Assembly: GCF_003449015.1 (NCBI RefSeq)
Contig: NZ_QRGD01000006.1
Location: 124,001-188,000, forward strand
Direction: 5' to 3'
DNA from: Aureibaculum luteum
GTDB lineage: Bacteria > Bacteroidota > Bacteroidia > Flavobacteriales > Flavobacteriaceae
DNA length: 64,000 bases
The stretch's first letter is position 1, and every line of letters starts with the position of its first letter. A model generated the notes under the pieces. It had not been told where the DNA came from, did not search any database, and was given only the letters and a program-made list of their open reading frames with translations. The position numbers were made by a program, and so were the translations under genes. This document shows, one piece after another, positions 17,183-25,417 of this stretch.

Positions 17183-18418
17183 ATGCCTACACTTATTACG
17201 AATATTAAAGAATTGCTGCAAATTAGAGATGGTTCAGTGAGCAGGGTTTCTGGTTCTGAAATGAAAACATTACCTACCCTTAAAAATGCATTCTTATTGA
17301 TAGATGATGGTTTAATTAAGGATTTTGGTAAAATGGATGATCTTTATAAAATTCCAGTAAATGAAGTAATTAATGCCCAAGGAAAAATGGTACTTCCCAC
17401 TTGGTGCGATAGTCATACACATATTGTTTATGCCGGAAATAGAGAAGGTGAATTCGTTGACAGAATTAACGGATTAACCTATGAGGAGATTGCTGCAAAA
17501 GGAGGAGGTATTTTAAATTCAGCAAAGAAATTACAGCAAACTAGTGAAGATGATTTACATAAGCAATCTGCTAAACGCTTAGAAGAAGTTATGGCATTGG
17601 GCACTGGTGCTGTTGAAATAAAATCGGGATATGGTTTAACAACAGAGGCTGAGCTTAAAATATTACGAGTTATCAAAAAGTTAGCGGAAAATTATCCAAT
17701 AACCATAAAGGCCACTTTTTTGGGTGCTCATGCGTTTCCTTCTGAATTCAAAAATAATGAAGAAGGTTATGTGGATTTAATAATCAATAAAATGTTACCT
17801 AAAATAGCGTCAGAAAACTTAGCCGAATTTATTGATGTCTTTTGCGAAAAAGGATATTTTTCTATTGATCAAACAGAGAGAATCATTGTTGCCGGCAAAA
17901 CTTATGGATTAATTCCTAAAATACATGTGAATCAATTTAACAGCATTGGGGGCATTCAGTTAGGTGTTAAATACAACGCACTTTCCGTTGATCATCTTGA
18001 AGTTATGACAACAGAAGATATTCAAACCTTAAAAAACAGTACTACAATGCCTGTGGCACTTCCCTCCTGCTCTTACTTTCTTGGCATTCCTTATGCACCT
18101 GCAAGAGAAATGATTGATTCGGGATTGTCATTAGCCTTAGCAACTGATTACAACCCAGGCTCTACGCCTAGTGGCAATATGAATTTTGTTATTAGTACCG
18201 CTTGTATTAAAATGAAAATGACACCTGAAGAAGCCATTAATGCAGCTACTATTAACGCAGCCTATGCAATGAATATCTCAGACACACACGGTAGTATTAC
18301 CAAAGGCAAAAAAGCAAACATAATAATCACTAAAGAAATTTCTTCCTATGGCTTTCTACCTTATGCTTTTGGTAGTAATCTGATTGACATGGTTTTCATT
18401 GATGGAAAACAAATATAG
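17183..18418 (+). CDS. hutI: Imidazolonepropionase
   Basis: Third step of histidine degradation: opens 4-imidazolone-5-propionate to N-formimino-glutamate. 411 residues, typical for HutI, an amidohydrolase-fold metal enzyme. Metal ligands are in DSHTHIVYAG (HxH, near residue 75), KATFLGAHAFP, IPKIHVNQF and LATDYNPGSTPSGNM, all in family order. The other early steps (hutH, hutU) are not in the window, but ftcD, the next step, is encoded about 4 kb downstream on the same strand. It is transcribed divergently from the dinB-like gene through a palindromic promoter region. Confidence 0.96.
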   Translation: MPTLITNIKELLQIRDGSVSRVSGSEMKTLPTLKNAFLLIDDGLIKDFGKMDDLYKIPVNEVINAQGKMVLPTWCDSHTHIVYAGNREGEFVDRINGLTYEEIAAKGGGILNSAKKLQQTSEDDLHKQSAKRLEEVMALGTGAVEIKSGYGLTTEAELKILRVIKKLAENYPITIKATFLGAHAFPSEFKNNEEGYVDLIINKMLPKIASENLAEFIDVFCEKGYFSIDQTERIIVAGKTYGLIPKIHVNQFNSIGGIQLGVKYNALSVDHLEVMTTEDIQTLKNSTTMPVALPSCSYFLGIPYAPAREMIDSGLSLALATDYNPGSTPSGNMNFVISTACIKMKMTPEEAINAATINAAYAMNISDTHGSITKGKKANIIITKEISSYGFLPYAFGSNLIDMVFIDGKQI

Positions 18419-18502
18419 AACTGGTTTAGACTTTTTGTTACATAGAAGAGCTTTGTTTAATTCAATTAATATTTAATTTTGAAACCTCTATCGTTGAATC
18501 TA

Positions 18503-18532
18503 TTGATGGTTCTATAAAAATTATTAATTTCG
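18503..18532 (+). promoter_or_regulatory. Promoter TTG-N19-TAATTTCG before the amidase gene
   Basis: TTG at 18503-18505 and TAATTTCG at 18525-18532 with exactly 19 bases between, the spacing expected for Bacteroidota sigma-A promoters. The -7 box departs from TAnnTTTG by one base, and the same variant occurs before the porin gene at 19855. Confidence 0.55.
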
Positions 18533-18620
18533 CCTACTATTATAATGATTTTCAATATGGCTATTTCTAAAAATGAGAATAGCATATGGTTTTAAATAAT
18601 TCAAAAAAAGTAATTAATAA

Positions 18621-19691
18621 ATGCTTAGAAAAATATTCTGCTTGCTCTTTTTCCTTGGTATAAACATTTTTGTTATTGCTCAAACATCACATAAAACGGT
18701 GATAGCTGTTAACGGTGATGGCGTTTATTCTATCCTTAGAAAAAATGGTTTAGAACCGACAAAGTATCTTAAAGAATTTATAGAATTAAATAAAAAAAAC
18801 TTAAGAACAAATAATGGTTTGCTTATAGGGAAAACCTACATCCTTCCATTAACTCAAAAAGACAGTATTGCTGCTATAAAAATACCTAAAATATCTGATT
18901 CTGTTCCTCCTGAAACGATTTCAGAAACAATTGACACCATTGTATCACTAGAGAAAATTTACGATCCTATTTTTGGTAAAAACTACAATCCTATTGTTAT
19001 AGAAAATAAAAAATTAAAAGGTGCTATTTACTATTTAATTTCTGGACATGGCGGTCCTGATCCCGGTGCTATGGAGAACTATAATGGTACGCTTATTTCT
19101 GAAGATGAATATGCATATGATGTAACTTTACGATTAGCTCATATGCTCATATCTAATGGAGCAAAGGTTTATCTAATTATTAAAGATAAAAATGACGGAA
19201 TTCGTGATGATAAAATATTAGAAGTAGATCATGATGAGTTTTGTTACCCCGAAAACCCAATTCCTTTAAGCCAGAAATTGCGATTACGACAACGAACAAA
19301 AGCAGTAAATAATTTATTTTTAAAACATAAAGGTGCTTACCAAAGATTAATTGTTACACATGTTGACAGCAGAAATAAGAATAAAAATATTGATGTTTTT
19401 TTCTATCACGACAGTAAAAGTAAAAGTGGAAAAAAATTAGCCGAAAATATCCATAATTCTTTTAGAGATAAATATAACGAACATCAACCAAATAGAATAT
19501 ACGATGGTTCAGTAAGCACTAGGGGGTTATATTTAATAAAAAGCACATTACCTGCCATGGTATATATTGAATTGGGCAATATCAAAAATAAAAAAGATCA
19601 AAAACGAATTCTTAATTATAAAAACAGAGAAGCCTTAGCCGAATGGATTCATAACGGACTTTTAGTTGATTTTGATGAAAATAAAAAGTAA
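18621..19691 (+). CDS. N-acetylmuramoyl-L-alanine amidase (Amidase_3 type), exported
   Basis: Peptidoglycan hydrolase that cuts the bond between N-acetylmuramic acid and the stem peptide. 356 residues. A signal peptide (MLRKIFCLLFFLGINIFVIA) is followed by a LysM-like region (about residues 28-75, VNGDGVYSILRKNGLEPTKY) and a linker. The catalytic domain runs from about residue 137, with the zinc His in ISGHGGPDPGAM, Glu in SEDEYAYDV, a His in VTHVDSRNK, and the catalytic Glu in MVYIELGNIKN near the end. It has the layout of family amidases used in cell separation. It is preceded by a bipartite promoter and followed by a porin with its own promoter. Confidence 0.88.
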   Translation: MLRKIFCLLFFLGINIFVIAQTSHKTVIAVNGDGVYSILRKNGLEPTKYLKEFIELNKKNLRTNNGLLIGKTYILPLTQKDSIAAIKIPKISDSVPPETISETIDTIVSLEKIYDPIFGKNYNPIVIENKKLKGAIYYLISGHGGPDPGAMENYNGTLISEDEYAYDVTLRLAHMLISNGAKVYLIIKDKNDGIRDDKILEVDHDEFCYPENPIPLSQKLRLRQRTKAVNNLFLKHKGAYQRLIVTHVDSRNKNKNIDVFFYHDSKSKSGKKLAENIHNSFRDKYNEHQPNRIYDGSVSTRGLYLIKSTLPAMVYIELGNIKNKKDQKRILNYKNREALAEWIHNGLLVDFDENKK

Positions 19692-19781
19692 ATTTAATTA
19701 GTTATAAAAGCATTACCAAGTATGGCTTTCTTCTCCATGATTATGGTTGATATTTAATTATTAACTCTAGGTAAAAATCAA

Positions 19782-19811
19782 TTGATTTTTACTAAAATAT
19801 TGCTAATTTCG
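19782..19811 (+). promoter_or_regulatory. Promoter TTG-N19-TAATTTCG before the porin gene
   Basis: TTG at 19782-19784 and TAATTTCG at 19804-19811, spacing 19, identical in design to the amidase promoter about 1.3 kb upstream. The gene starts 43 bases after the -7 box. Confidence 0.6.
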
Positions 19812-19854
19812 TTTTTAAATCAAACCAATTTATTATCATATAACAATTCTCATC

Positions 19855-20991
19855 TTGAAAAAAACATTATACTTTTTACTCCTAGTACTACTTCCCGTAT
19901 TTTTATCAGCCCAAAGTAATGATACTATAAAAAAACTTTCATTTATGGGAGATTTTAGATTTAGAATAGAGCAGGATTGGAAATCTCTCAATTCTTCAGG
20001 TGTTTATCGCGATGATCGAACGCGTCTGCGTTATAGAGCACGTTTTGGGGTTTCCTATACATATAATGATTGGCTATCATCAGGAATTAGAATAAGAACA
20101 GGTGACCCCAAAAAGCAGCAGGATCCTCAATTGACATTAGGTGATGGTTTTAAAGAATTCGGTACTTTACCAATTGCTATTGAAAAAATTTATGCCAAAT
20201 TCAACTATAAATGGTTTTCTGCCTGGGTTGGTAAAAATGCTTTTCCTTTTGAAAAGCAAAATGAACTGTTTTGGAGCGATAATGTTTTTCCAGAAGGTGT
20301 TGCATTATCAGGTAAATTTAATTTTGAAAATAAATTTTTAACATCTTTACAAATAAATACAGGTCATTTTATTGTGACAACCCAAGGTAAATCTCTAGAG
20401 TCGGATAGTTACTTTCAAGGAGTACAACTCGTTACCACACATTGGAAAAACAGAATTAAAATATTCCCTTCTTATTATAGTTTTAATAAAATGCCTAATA
20501 TCCCTGATGGTAATGAAACCTATGTATTAGATTATTCTATAGCCCATGTTGGTGCATCTATAAAATTAATCAATCAACCTAAAGTTATAGCTGGCATTGA
20601 TTATTATTATAATACTCAGAATTATAATAATAAAGACTCAATTCCTCAAAAATTTAAAAATGAAAAACAAGGTTTCGTATCCAATATAAGTATAGGGGAT
20701 TTAGCAAAAAAAGGGGACTGGAAAGTGCAATTAACCCATACTTATTTAGAAAAGTATGCTGCTGTTGATTTTTTATCACAAAATGACTGGGCAAGATGGG
20801 ATTATTCTTCACAAGGTTCACCTGATGGTAGGTTAACAAATTTTAAAGGTCTTGAAATAGCTGGTGGATATGCTATTGATAAAAACATTAATCTAAAATT
20901 AAGGTATTTTATAGTGGACCAAATTATACCAACCGGTAATGACAAAGAAACTGGAAACCGAATTAGATTAGATTTTAATATAAGTTTTTAA
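19855..20991 (+). CDS. Putative outer-membrane porin
   Basis: 378 residues starting at TTG; the resulting MKKTLYFLLLVLLPVFLSAQ is a clear signal peptide, which supports that start. The mature protein is a run of amphipathic beta strands with repeated charged turns (GDFRFRIEQDWKSLN, DDRTRLRYRARFGVSY, SSGIRIRTGDP) and ends in Phe (RIRLDFNISF), the classical barrel-closing signature. It fits the putative porin families of Bacteroidota that resemble phosphate-selective or alginate-export porins; the solute is unknown. It is a single-gene unit with its own promoter, converging on the FKBP gene. Confidence 0.8.
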   Translation: MKKTLYFLLLVLLPVFLSAQSNDTIKKLSFMGDFRFRIEQDWKSLNSSGVYRDDRTRLRYRARFGVSYTYNDWLSSGIRIRTGDPKKQQDPQLTLGDGFKEFGTLPIAIEKIYAKFNYKWFSAWVGKNAFPFEKQNELFWSDNVFPEGVALSGKFNFENKFLTSLQINTGHFIVTTQGKSLESDSYFQGVQLVTTHWKNRIKIFPSYYSFNKMPNIPDGNETYVLDYSIAHVGASIKLINQPKVIAGIDYYYNTQNYNNKDSIPQKFKNEKQGFVSNISIGDLAKKGDWKVQLTHTYLEKYAAVDFLSQNDWARWDYSSQGSPDGRLTNFKGLEIAGGYAIDKNINLKLRYFIVDQIIPTGNDKETGNRIRLDFNISF

Positions 20992-21130
20992 AACTATAAT
21001 TAGAAAATAAACTTTATATCGACTAATACTTATAAAAGGATTAAAAATAGGTTTTGATGGATTATTGTTAGGTTAAGCTACTACTAACAATTTAAAAAAA
21101 TAATATAAACCGAGTAAACAAAATTGAATT

Positions 21131-21179
21131 AACGAGAACAGTTATTCTAATGATGAAAATAACGTTCATTTTGCTCGTT
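21131..21179. other. Two-armed inverted repeat in the gap between the porin and FKBP genes
   Basis: AACGAG at 21131-21136 pairs with CTCGTT at 21174-21179, and inside it GTTATT at 21141-21146 pairs with AATAAC at 21158-21163. It lies between the porin stop and the shared terminator. It could be part of a small RNA or 3' UTR structure; there is no ORF. Confidence 0.35.
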
Positions 21180-21227
21180 TGTGTACTCTAGGCTTTTTTA
21201 TTAAACAATTAGCACTTTATAAAACAT

Positions 21228-21260
21228 AAAAGGAGCGATGTAAACATCGCTCCTTTTTTT
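21228..21260. terminator. Bidirectional terminator between the porin and FKBP genes
   Basis: AAAAGGAGCGATGT and ACATCGCTCCTTTT are perfectly complementary around a tiny loop, with T runs on both strands, and lie between two converging genes. Confidence 0.9.
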
Positions 21261-21282
21261 ATATATTATTTGTTTGCTATTA

Positions 21283-22011
21283 TTACTTAATAATTTCTAA
21301 CATTTCAACTTCAAAAATTAAAGTTGAAAAAGGTTTAATTGGTCCATTAGGTCTTGGAAAAGCACCATAAGCCAACTCTTGAGGAATAAAGAATTTGAAT
21401 TTAGAACCAACAGGCATTAACTGTAATCCTTCTGTCCATCCTTTTATAACTTGGTTAACTCCAAATTCAGCGGGTACTCCTTTATCTACAGAACTATCAA
21501 ATACAGTTCCGTCAATTGAAGTTCCATGATAATGAACTTTTACCTTAGAAGTAGCACCTGGTTTTTCACCAGTACCTTCTTTTAAAACAATGTATTGCAA
21601 ACCGCTAGCAGTTGTTTTTACACCTTCTTTTGTTTTATTTTCAGCCAAGAATTTTTCACCTTCCGCTTTGATTGATGCAAAATCTTTTTCAGCTTTTGCT
21701 AAAGCTTCAGCTTGTTGTTTTTCTTGTTCTGCCATTTGTTTGCCTTGCATGTAAGCTCTAATAATACTATCAGTTTTTGCAGCAGGAATTAAAATATTCA
21801 GTGAATCAGCTCCATTTCTATAACCTTGCAATACTAAATCCGTATCAAGATTATCAAAAGTTTGTTTTAAACTAGAAGCTATATTTACCCCTAATGCATA
21901 ACTTACTGAATCAATTTCAGTCTTTAATGCCTTTTTTGTAACACCTTGGCTGTTACAAGAAAAAAGTACAGTTGACATTAATATAACTGTAAAAAATTTC
22001 ACTATTTTCAT
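21283..22011 (-). CDS. FKBP-type peptidyl-prolyl cis-trans isomerase, lipoprotein
   Basis: 242 residues. The signal peptide ends in a lipobox (VLFSC, Cys near residue 19), so the protein is anchored to a periplasm-facing membrane. Residues about 30-135 form the helical dimerisation domain of the Mip/FklB type (SYALGVNIASSLKQTF, then a long charged helix rich in Glu, Ala and Lys). The C-terminal FKBP domain covers about residues 140-240, with GLQYIVLKEGTGEKPGATSK, VHYHGTSIDGTVFDSS and ELAYGAFPRPNG. It assists folding of exported proteins, fitting a genome rich in outer-membrane barrels. It converges on the porin across a shared terminator. Confidence 0.93.
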   Translation of the reverse strand: MKIVKFFTVILMSTVLFSCNSQGVTKKALKTEIDSVSYALGVNIASSLKQTFDNLDTDLVLQGYRNGADSLNILIPAAKTDSIIRAYMQGKQMAEQEKQQAEALAKAEKDFASIKAEGEKFLAENKTKEGVKTTASGLQYIVLKEGTGEKPGATSKVKVHYHGTSIDGTVFDSSVDKGVPAEFGVNQVIKGWTEGLQLMPVGSKFKFFIPQELAYGAFPRPNGPIKPFSTLIFEVEMLEIIK

Positions 22012-22177
22012 TTTATATTATTTTAAATTCGCCGCAAAACTAAGGAATTTTAATCACTTATATTCATTGATTTAAATATTTTTATCGTTATAAGAATGAG
22101 TATTATAATCCTAAATATTGGAATATCTCAAAAACAAAATATAACTTTGATATTCATAACCTGTAAAGTGTAATAAG

Positions 22178-23872
22178 ATGCAAAAACAATTGATAGAATG
22201 CGTACCCAATATTAGTGAAGGTCGCAATACCGAAAAAATTAATACAATAGCACATATTGTAGAGACGGTTAAAGGTGTAAAACTACTAGATATTGATCCT
22301 GGAAAAGCCACAAACCGTACCGTAATTACTTTTGTAGGCGAACCCGAACAGGTTATTGAAGCTGCATTTAAATTGATTAAAAAAGCTTCAGAATTAATTG
22401 ATATGCGTCATCAAAAAGGCGAACATCCTAGGTTTGGAGCCACCGACGTTTGCCCTTTAGTACCAATTTCAGGAATTACATTAGAAGAAACAGCAAAATA
22501 CGCTCATAAATTAGGAGACCGTGTGGGTAAAGAACTTGGAATACCTGGTTATTTTTATGAGACCGCAGCAAAAGAAAATAAACGTAAAAATTTGGCCAAT
22601 TGTAGAGCTGGAGAATATGAAGGCTTACCTAAAAAATTAATAAACCCTGAATGGAAACCTGATTTTGGCCCAGCCGAATTTAATGACAGTGTTTCAAAAA
22701 CAGGAGCCATAGCAATTTCTGCACGTGACTTTCTAATTGCCTATAATATCAACTTAAACACAACATCTACTAGAAGAGCCAATGCTATCGCATTTGATAT
22801 GCGTGAAGCTGGAAGAATTAAAAGAGAAGGAAATCCGATTACGGGTAAAAAAGTAATAGATAATAATGGAGAGCCCGTTCGTATTCCTGGTAAATTAAAA
22901 GCGGTGAAAGGTATTGGTTGGTATATTGAAGAATATGGTATTGCTCAAATTTCATATAACTTGACCAATATTTCAATCACCCCAATGCACATCGCTTTTG
23001 ATGAAACGGCAAAAAATGCCGAGGAAAGAGGATTGAGAGTAACAGGGTCTGAATTGGTTGGGCTTATTCCACTTAAAGCAATGTTGGCTGCTGCCGATTA
23101 TTTTCTAGAAAAACAACAACGCTCTCTAGGTATTTCTGAAAATGAAAAAATTAAAATCACTATAAAATCGCTAGGGTTAGATGATTTAAAACCGTTTAAC
23201 CCACAGGAAAAGATAATAGAGTATGTTTTGAATAAAGATGCAAGTAAAAAGCTTATTGATTTATCTTTATCTGATTTTGCTGACATAACCGCAAGTGAAT
23301 CCGTTGCTCCTGGTGGTGGTTCTATTGCCGCATATACCGGTGCATTAGGTGCTGCTTTAGGGGCTATGGTTGCCAACTTATCTTCTCATAAAGCGGGTTG
23401 GGATGATAAATGGAAATATTATTCAGATTGGGCAGAAAAAGGACAAGTATTTAAAACTAAATTACTCTTTTTAGTAGATGAAGACACGAATGCTTTTGGT
23501 AAAATTATTGACGGCTTTAGGATGCCAAAGAGTACCGCTGAAGAAAAAGAACTAAGAAGACAAGCAATTGAAGTTGCTACAAAATATGCTACTGAAATTC
23601 CATTTCAAGTTATGGAAACAGCCTATAATTCAATGGAAGTAATGCAAACCATGGTTAAGGAGGGTTTACCTAGTTCACTTTCTGATGCTGCAGTTGGAGT
23701 GTTATGTGCAAGAACTGCAGTTATTGGTGCCTATTTTAATGTGAAAATTAATGCTAAGGATTTAAAAGACAGAAATTTTGCTCAGGAAATCATAGCTAAA
23801 GCTGATAAGATATATAACAATGCTTTACGCGTTGAAAAGGAAGTAATTGAATTTGTAAATAGTAAAATGTAG
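22178..23872 (+). CDS. ftcD: Bifunctional glutamate formimidoyltransferase / formimidoyltetrahydrofolate cyclodeaminase
   Basis: Transfers the formimino group from formiminoglutamate to tetrahydrofolate and then deaminates it to methenyl-THF, the end of histidine breakdown. 564 residues, close to full-length FTCD. The transferase half (about 1-320) opens with QLIECVPNISEGRN and carries KGEHPRFGATDVCPLVPI with the catalytic His. The cyclodeaminase half (about 355-560) has SVAPGGGSIAAYTGALGAAL and the helical remainder. Fusion of both domains is the form also seen in animals and many Bacteroidota. Together with hutI upstream it implies the folate route in place of HutG or HutF. Its start is 166 bp from the divergent FKBP gene. 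Confidence 0.95.
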   Translation: MQKQLIECVPNISEGRNTEKINTIAHIVETVKGVKLLDIDPGKATNRTVITFVGEPEQVIEAAFKLIKKASELIDMRHQKGEHPRFGATDVCPLVPISGITLEETAKYAHKLGDRVGKELGIPGYFYETAAKENKRKNLANCRAGEYEGLPKKLINPEWKPDFGPAEFNDSVSKTGAIAISARDFLIAYNINLNTTSTRRANAIAFDMREAGRIKREGNPITGKKVIDNNGEPVRIPGKLKAVKGIGWYIEEYGIAQISYNLTNISITPMHIAFDETAKNAEERGLRVTGSELVGLIPLKAMLAAADYFLEKQQRSLGISENEKIKITIKSLGLDDLKPFNPQEKIIEYVLNKDASKKLIDLSLSDFADITASESVAPGGGSIAAYTGALGAALGAMVANLSSHKAGWDDKWKYYSDWAEKGQVFKTKLLFLVDEDTNAFGKIIDGFRMPKSTAEEKELRRQAIEVATKYATEIPFQVMETAYNSMEVMQTMVKEGLPSSLSDAAVGVLCARTAVIGAYFNVKINAKDLKDRNFAQEIIAKADKIYNNALRVEKEVIEFVNSKM

Positions 23873-23912
23873 TAAATGAATATTAAAATTTTTCTATATA
23901 CCGATAAATATA

Positions 23913-25049
23913 TTACATTTTAATAATGACATTTGTTTTTCTCAAATACAACATAGTAGCAATATGTACCAAACAAATACATAAAAATATACCTAAATAA
24001 CTAAAAAACAAAAACCACATTATAGGTACAGTAGTCCAATTATTAATAAACTTAGGAAAGAGTAATCCTATTTCAGAGGTGAACAATACTAAGCCATAAC
24101 AGAACCAAATTATTGGATGCACTTTTTTTGGTAATGACAACCAAATAAAAGGGGTGTAAATACCCAAGAAAATTAAATGAAGCCAGGCAATTAAAATAAA
24201 CCTACTTTCTACAGCTAAATCAGCAATTGCAGGAACACTCCCTAAAACATTCAAAAAAGCAATTATTAGAACACCTAAATAAAGGAATTTATAGTTGTGT
24301 TTTAAGGTACTGAATTGCTTTACAAAACTTAATAACAAACCAAACAACCCTAGGGATCCAAGACTACCAAATAATTGAATTGGCCAATGATTAAAACTAA
24401 AATCTAATGAGTGTGCAAAAAGAAAACCTAGGCTAACAGTAAGGACTAATAATTGAGTTTTATTGAGTTTAATTTTTGCTTTATGAAATAGCACAGCCAA
24501 CATCCATGTTAAAAACACGCCAAAATATTGAAAATGTAGGTAAAAGAAAATAGCTTGCTGATACCAAGGTGAATTTTGCATTTCCATTGCCATAAGTGGC
24601 CCTAACATATACGGACCTATACTTGACAGAAAGTGAAATACAATTCCTAGTTTTATTAAATTTTGTTGTTTATTATTAGAATCAAGCTTTCGCCATAAAC
24701 GAATTAACAATATGTAACTTACCCATAAATGGATAGTAGAAAACAAAATGGAGTAAAAAGCATATCCCTGTAGAATAAATGCTACTAAAAAAATAGCAAC
24801 ACATAGCTGTAATATCAAAAACAACCAATAGGTAGCTTTATCGATCTCAATTACAAACGTTGACCAGACAGTAATTAAAAGTGCATTAAAAATAAAGCCT
24901 AATAGCATTACATGGCTATGTGAATGCAACACATTCTTAAATGGAAAACCACTAAAAGAACCTGTATAAGCATAGCGTAATATCAATCCTAATAAAGCAC
25001 CAATAATTCCAAACAGTAATGGGTAGGTCCAAAGCCTTTTAACCTTCAT
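23913..25049 (-). CDS. Polytopic membrane protein with heme-copper-oxidase-like histidine pattern, function unknown
   Basis: 378 residues with about eleven hydrophobic helices. Histidines fall inside helices in positions reminiscent of metal or heme ligands: HSHSHVMLLGF near residue 43, FYLHFQYFGVFLTWML near 170, and AWLHLIFLGIYTPF near 288. This spacing recalls subunit I of heme-copper oxidases and NnrS-like proteins, but the CuB and Tyr motifs of a working oxidase were not seen, and the resemblance is by eye only. The gene lies just after the rpoC-DUF3467 terminator and on the same strand, so it needs its own promoter or read-through. The role is unknown. Confidence 0.6.
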   Translation of the reverse strand: MKVKRLWTYPLLFGIIGALLGLILRYAYTGSFSGFPFKNVLHSHSHVMLLGFIFNALLITVWSTFVIEIDKATYWLFLILQLCVAIFLVAFILQGYAFYSILFSTIHLWVSYILLIRLWRKLDSNNKQQNLIKLGIVFHFLSSIGPYMLGPLMAMEMQNSPWYQQAIFFYLHFQYFGVFLTWMLAVLFHKAKIKLNKTQLLVLTVSLGFLFAHSLDFSFNHWPIQLFGSLGSLGLFGLLLSFVKQFSTLKHNYKFLYLGVLIIAFLNVLGSVPAIADLAVESRFILIAWLHLIFLGIYTPFIWLSLPKKVHPIIWFCYGLVLFTSEIGLLFPKFINNWTTVPIMWFLFFSYLGIFLCICLVHIATMLYLRKTNVIIKM

Positions 25050-25062
25050 AACAACTAAGATA

Positions 25063-25096
25063 TAAAAAAAGCCTCCAATATGTATTGGAGGCTTTT
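25063..25096 (-). terminator. Rho-independent terminator ending the rpoBC-DUF3467 transcript
   Basis: AAAAGCCTCCAATA and TATTGGAGGCTTTT are perfectly complementary around a TG spacer. On the minus strand it is followed by seven T. It lies between the DUF3467 stop and the next start. Confidence 0.88.
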
Positions 25097-25103
25097 AACT
25101 TAT

Positions 25104-25415
25104 TTATGCTTGACCTGTCGGTCCAAAATTCATTGGAATTGGAGGTTGTTCATAATCTTTTATTTCACCGTGAGCATTTTCAAATCTATTTATATTCTCT
25201 GCCAATGCTTTTGCTAAACGTTTAGCATGCTGTGGCGTTAAAATAATTCTAGACTTTACTTTAGCCTTTGGTGTACCTGGCATAACGTTAACAAAGTCAA
25301 CCACAAATTCAGATACAGAATGATTGATAATTGCTAGGTTAGCATAAGTGCCATCAGCAATACTCTCATCTAATTCAATATTTAATTGATTTTCTTTATT
25401 TTTATCTTCTGCCAT
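25104..25415 (-). CDS. DUF3467 domain protein encoded directly after rpoC
   Basis: 103 residues, typical of DUF3467. The core LNIELDESIADGTYANLAII is followed by HSVSEFVVDFVNVMPGTPKA, SRIILTPQHAKRLAKALAEN and a Pro-rich end (PPIPMNFGPTG). The domain is widespread in Bacteroidota and is commonly found next to rpoC, only 2 bp away here. The tight coupling suggests a product needed in step with RNA polymerase. The biochemical function is unknown. A strong terminator follows. Confidence 0.92.
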   Translation of the reverse strand: MAEDKNKENQLNIELDESIADGTYANLAIINHSVSEFVVDFVNVMPGTPKAKVKSRIILTPQHAKRLAKALAENINRFENAHGEIKDYEQPPIPMNFGPTGQA

Positions 25416-25417
25416 AA

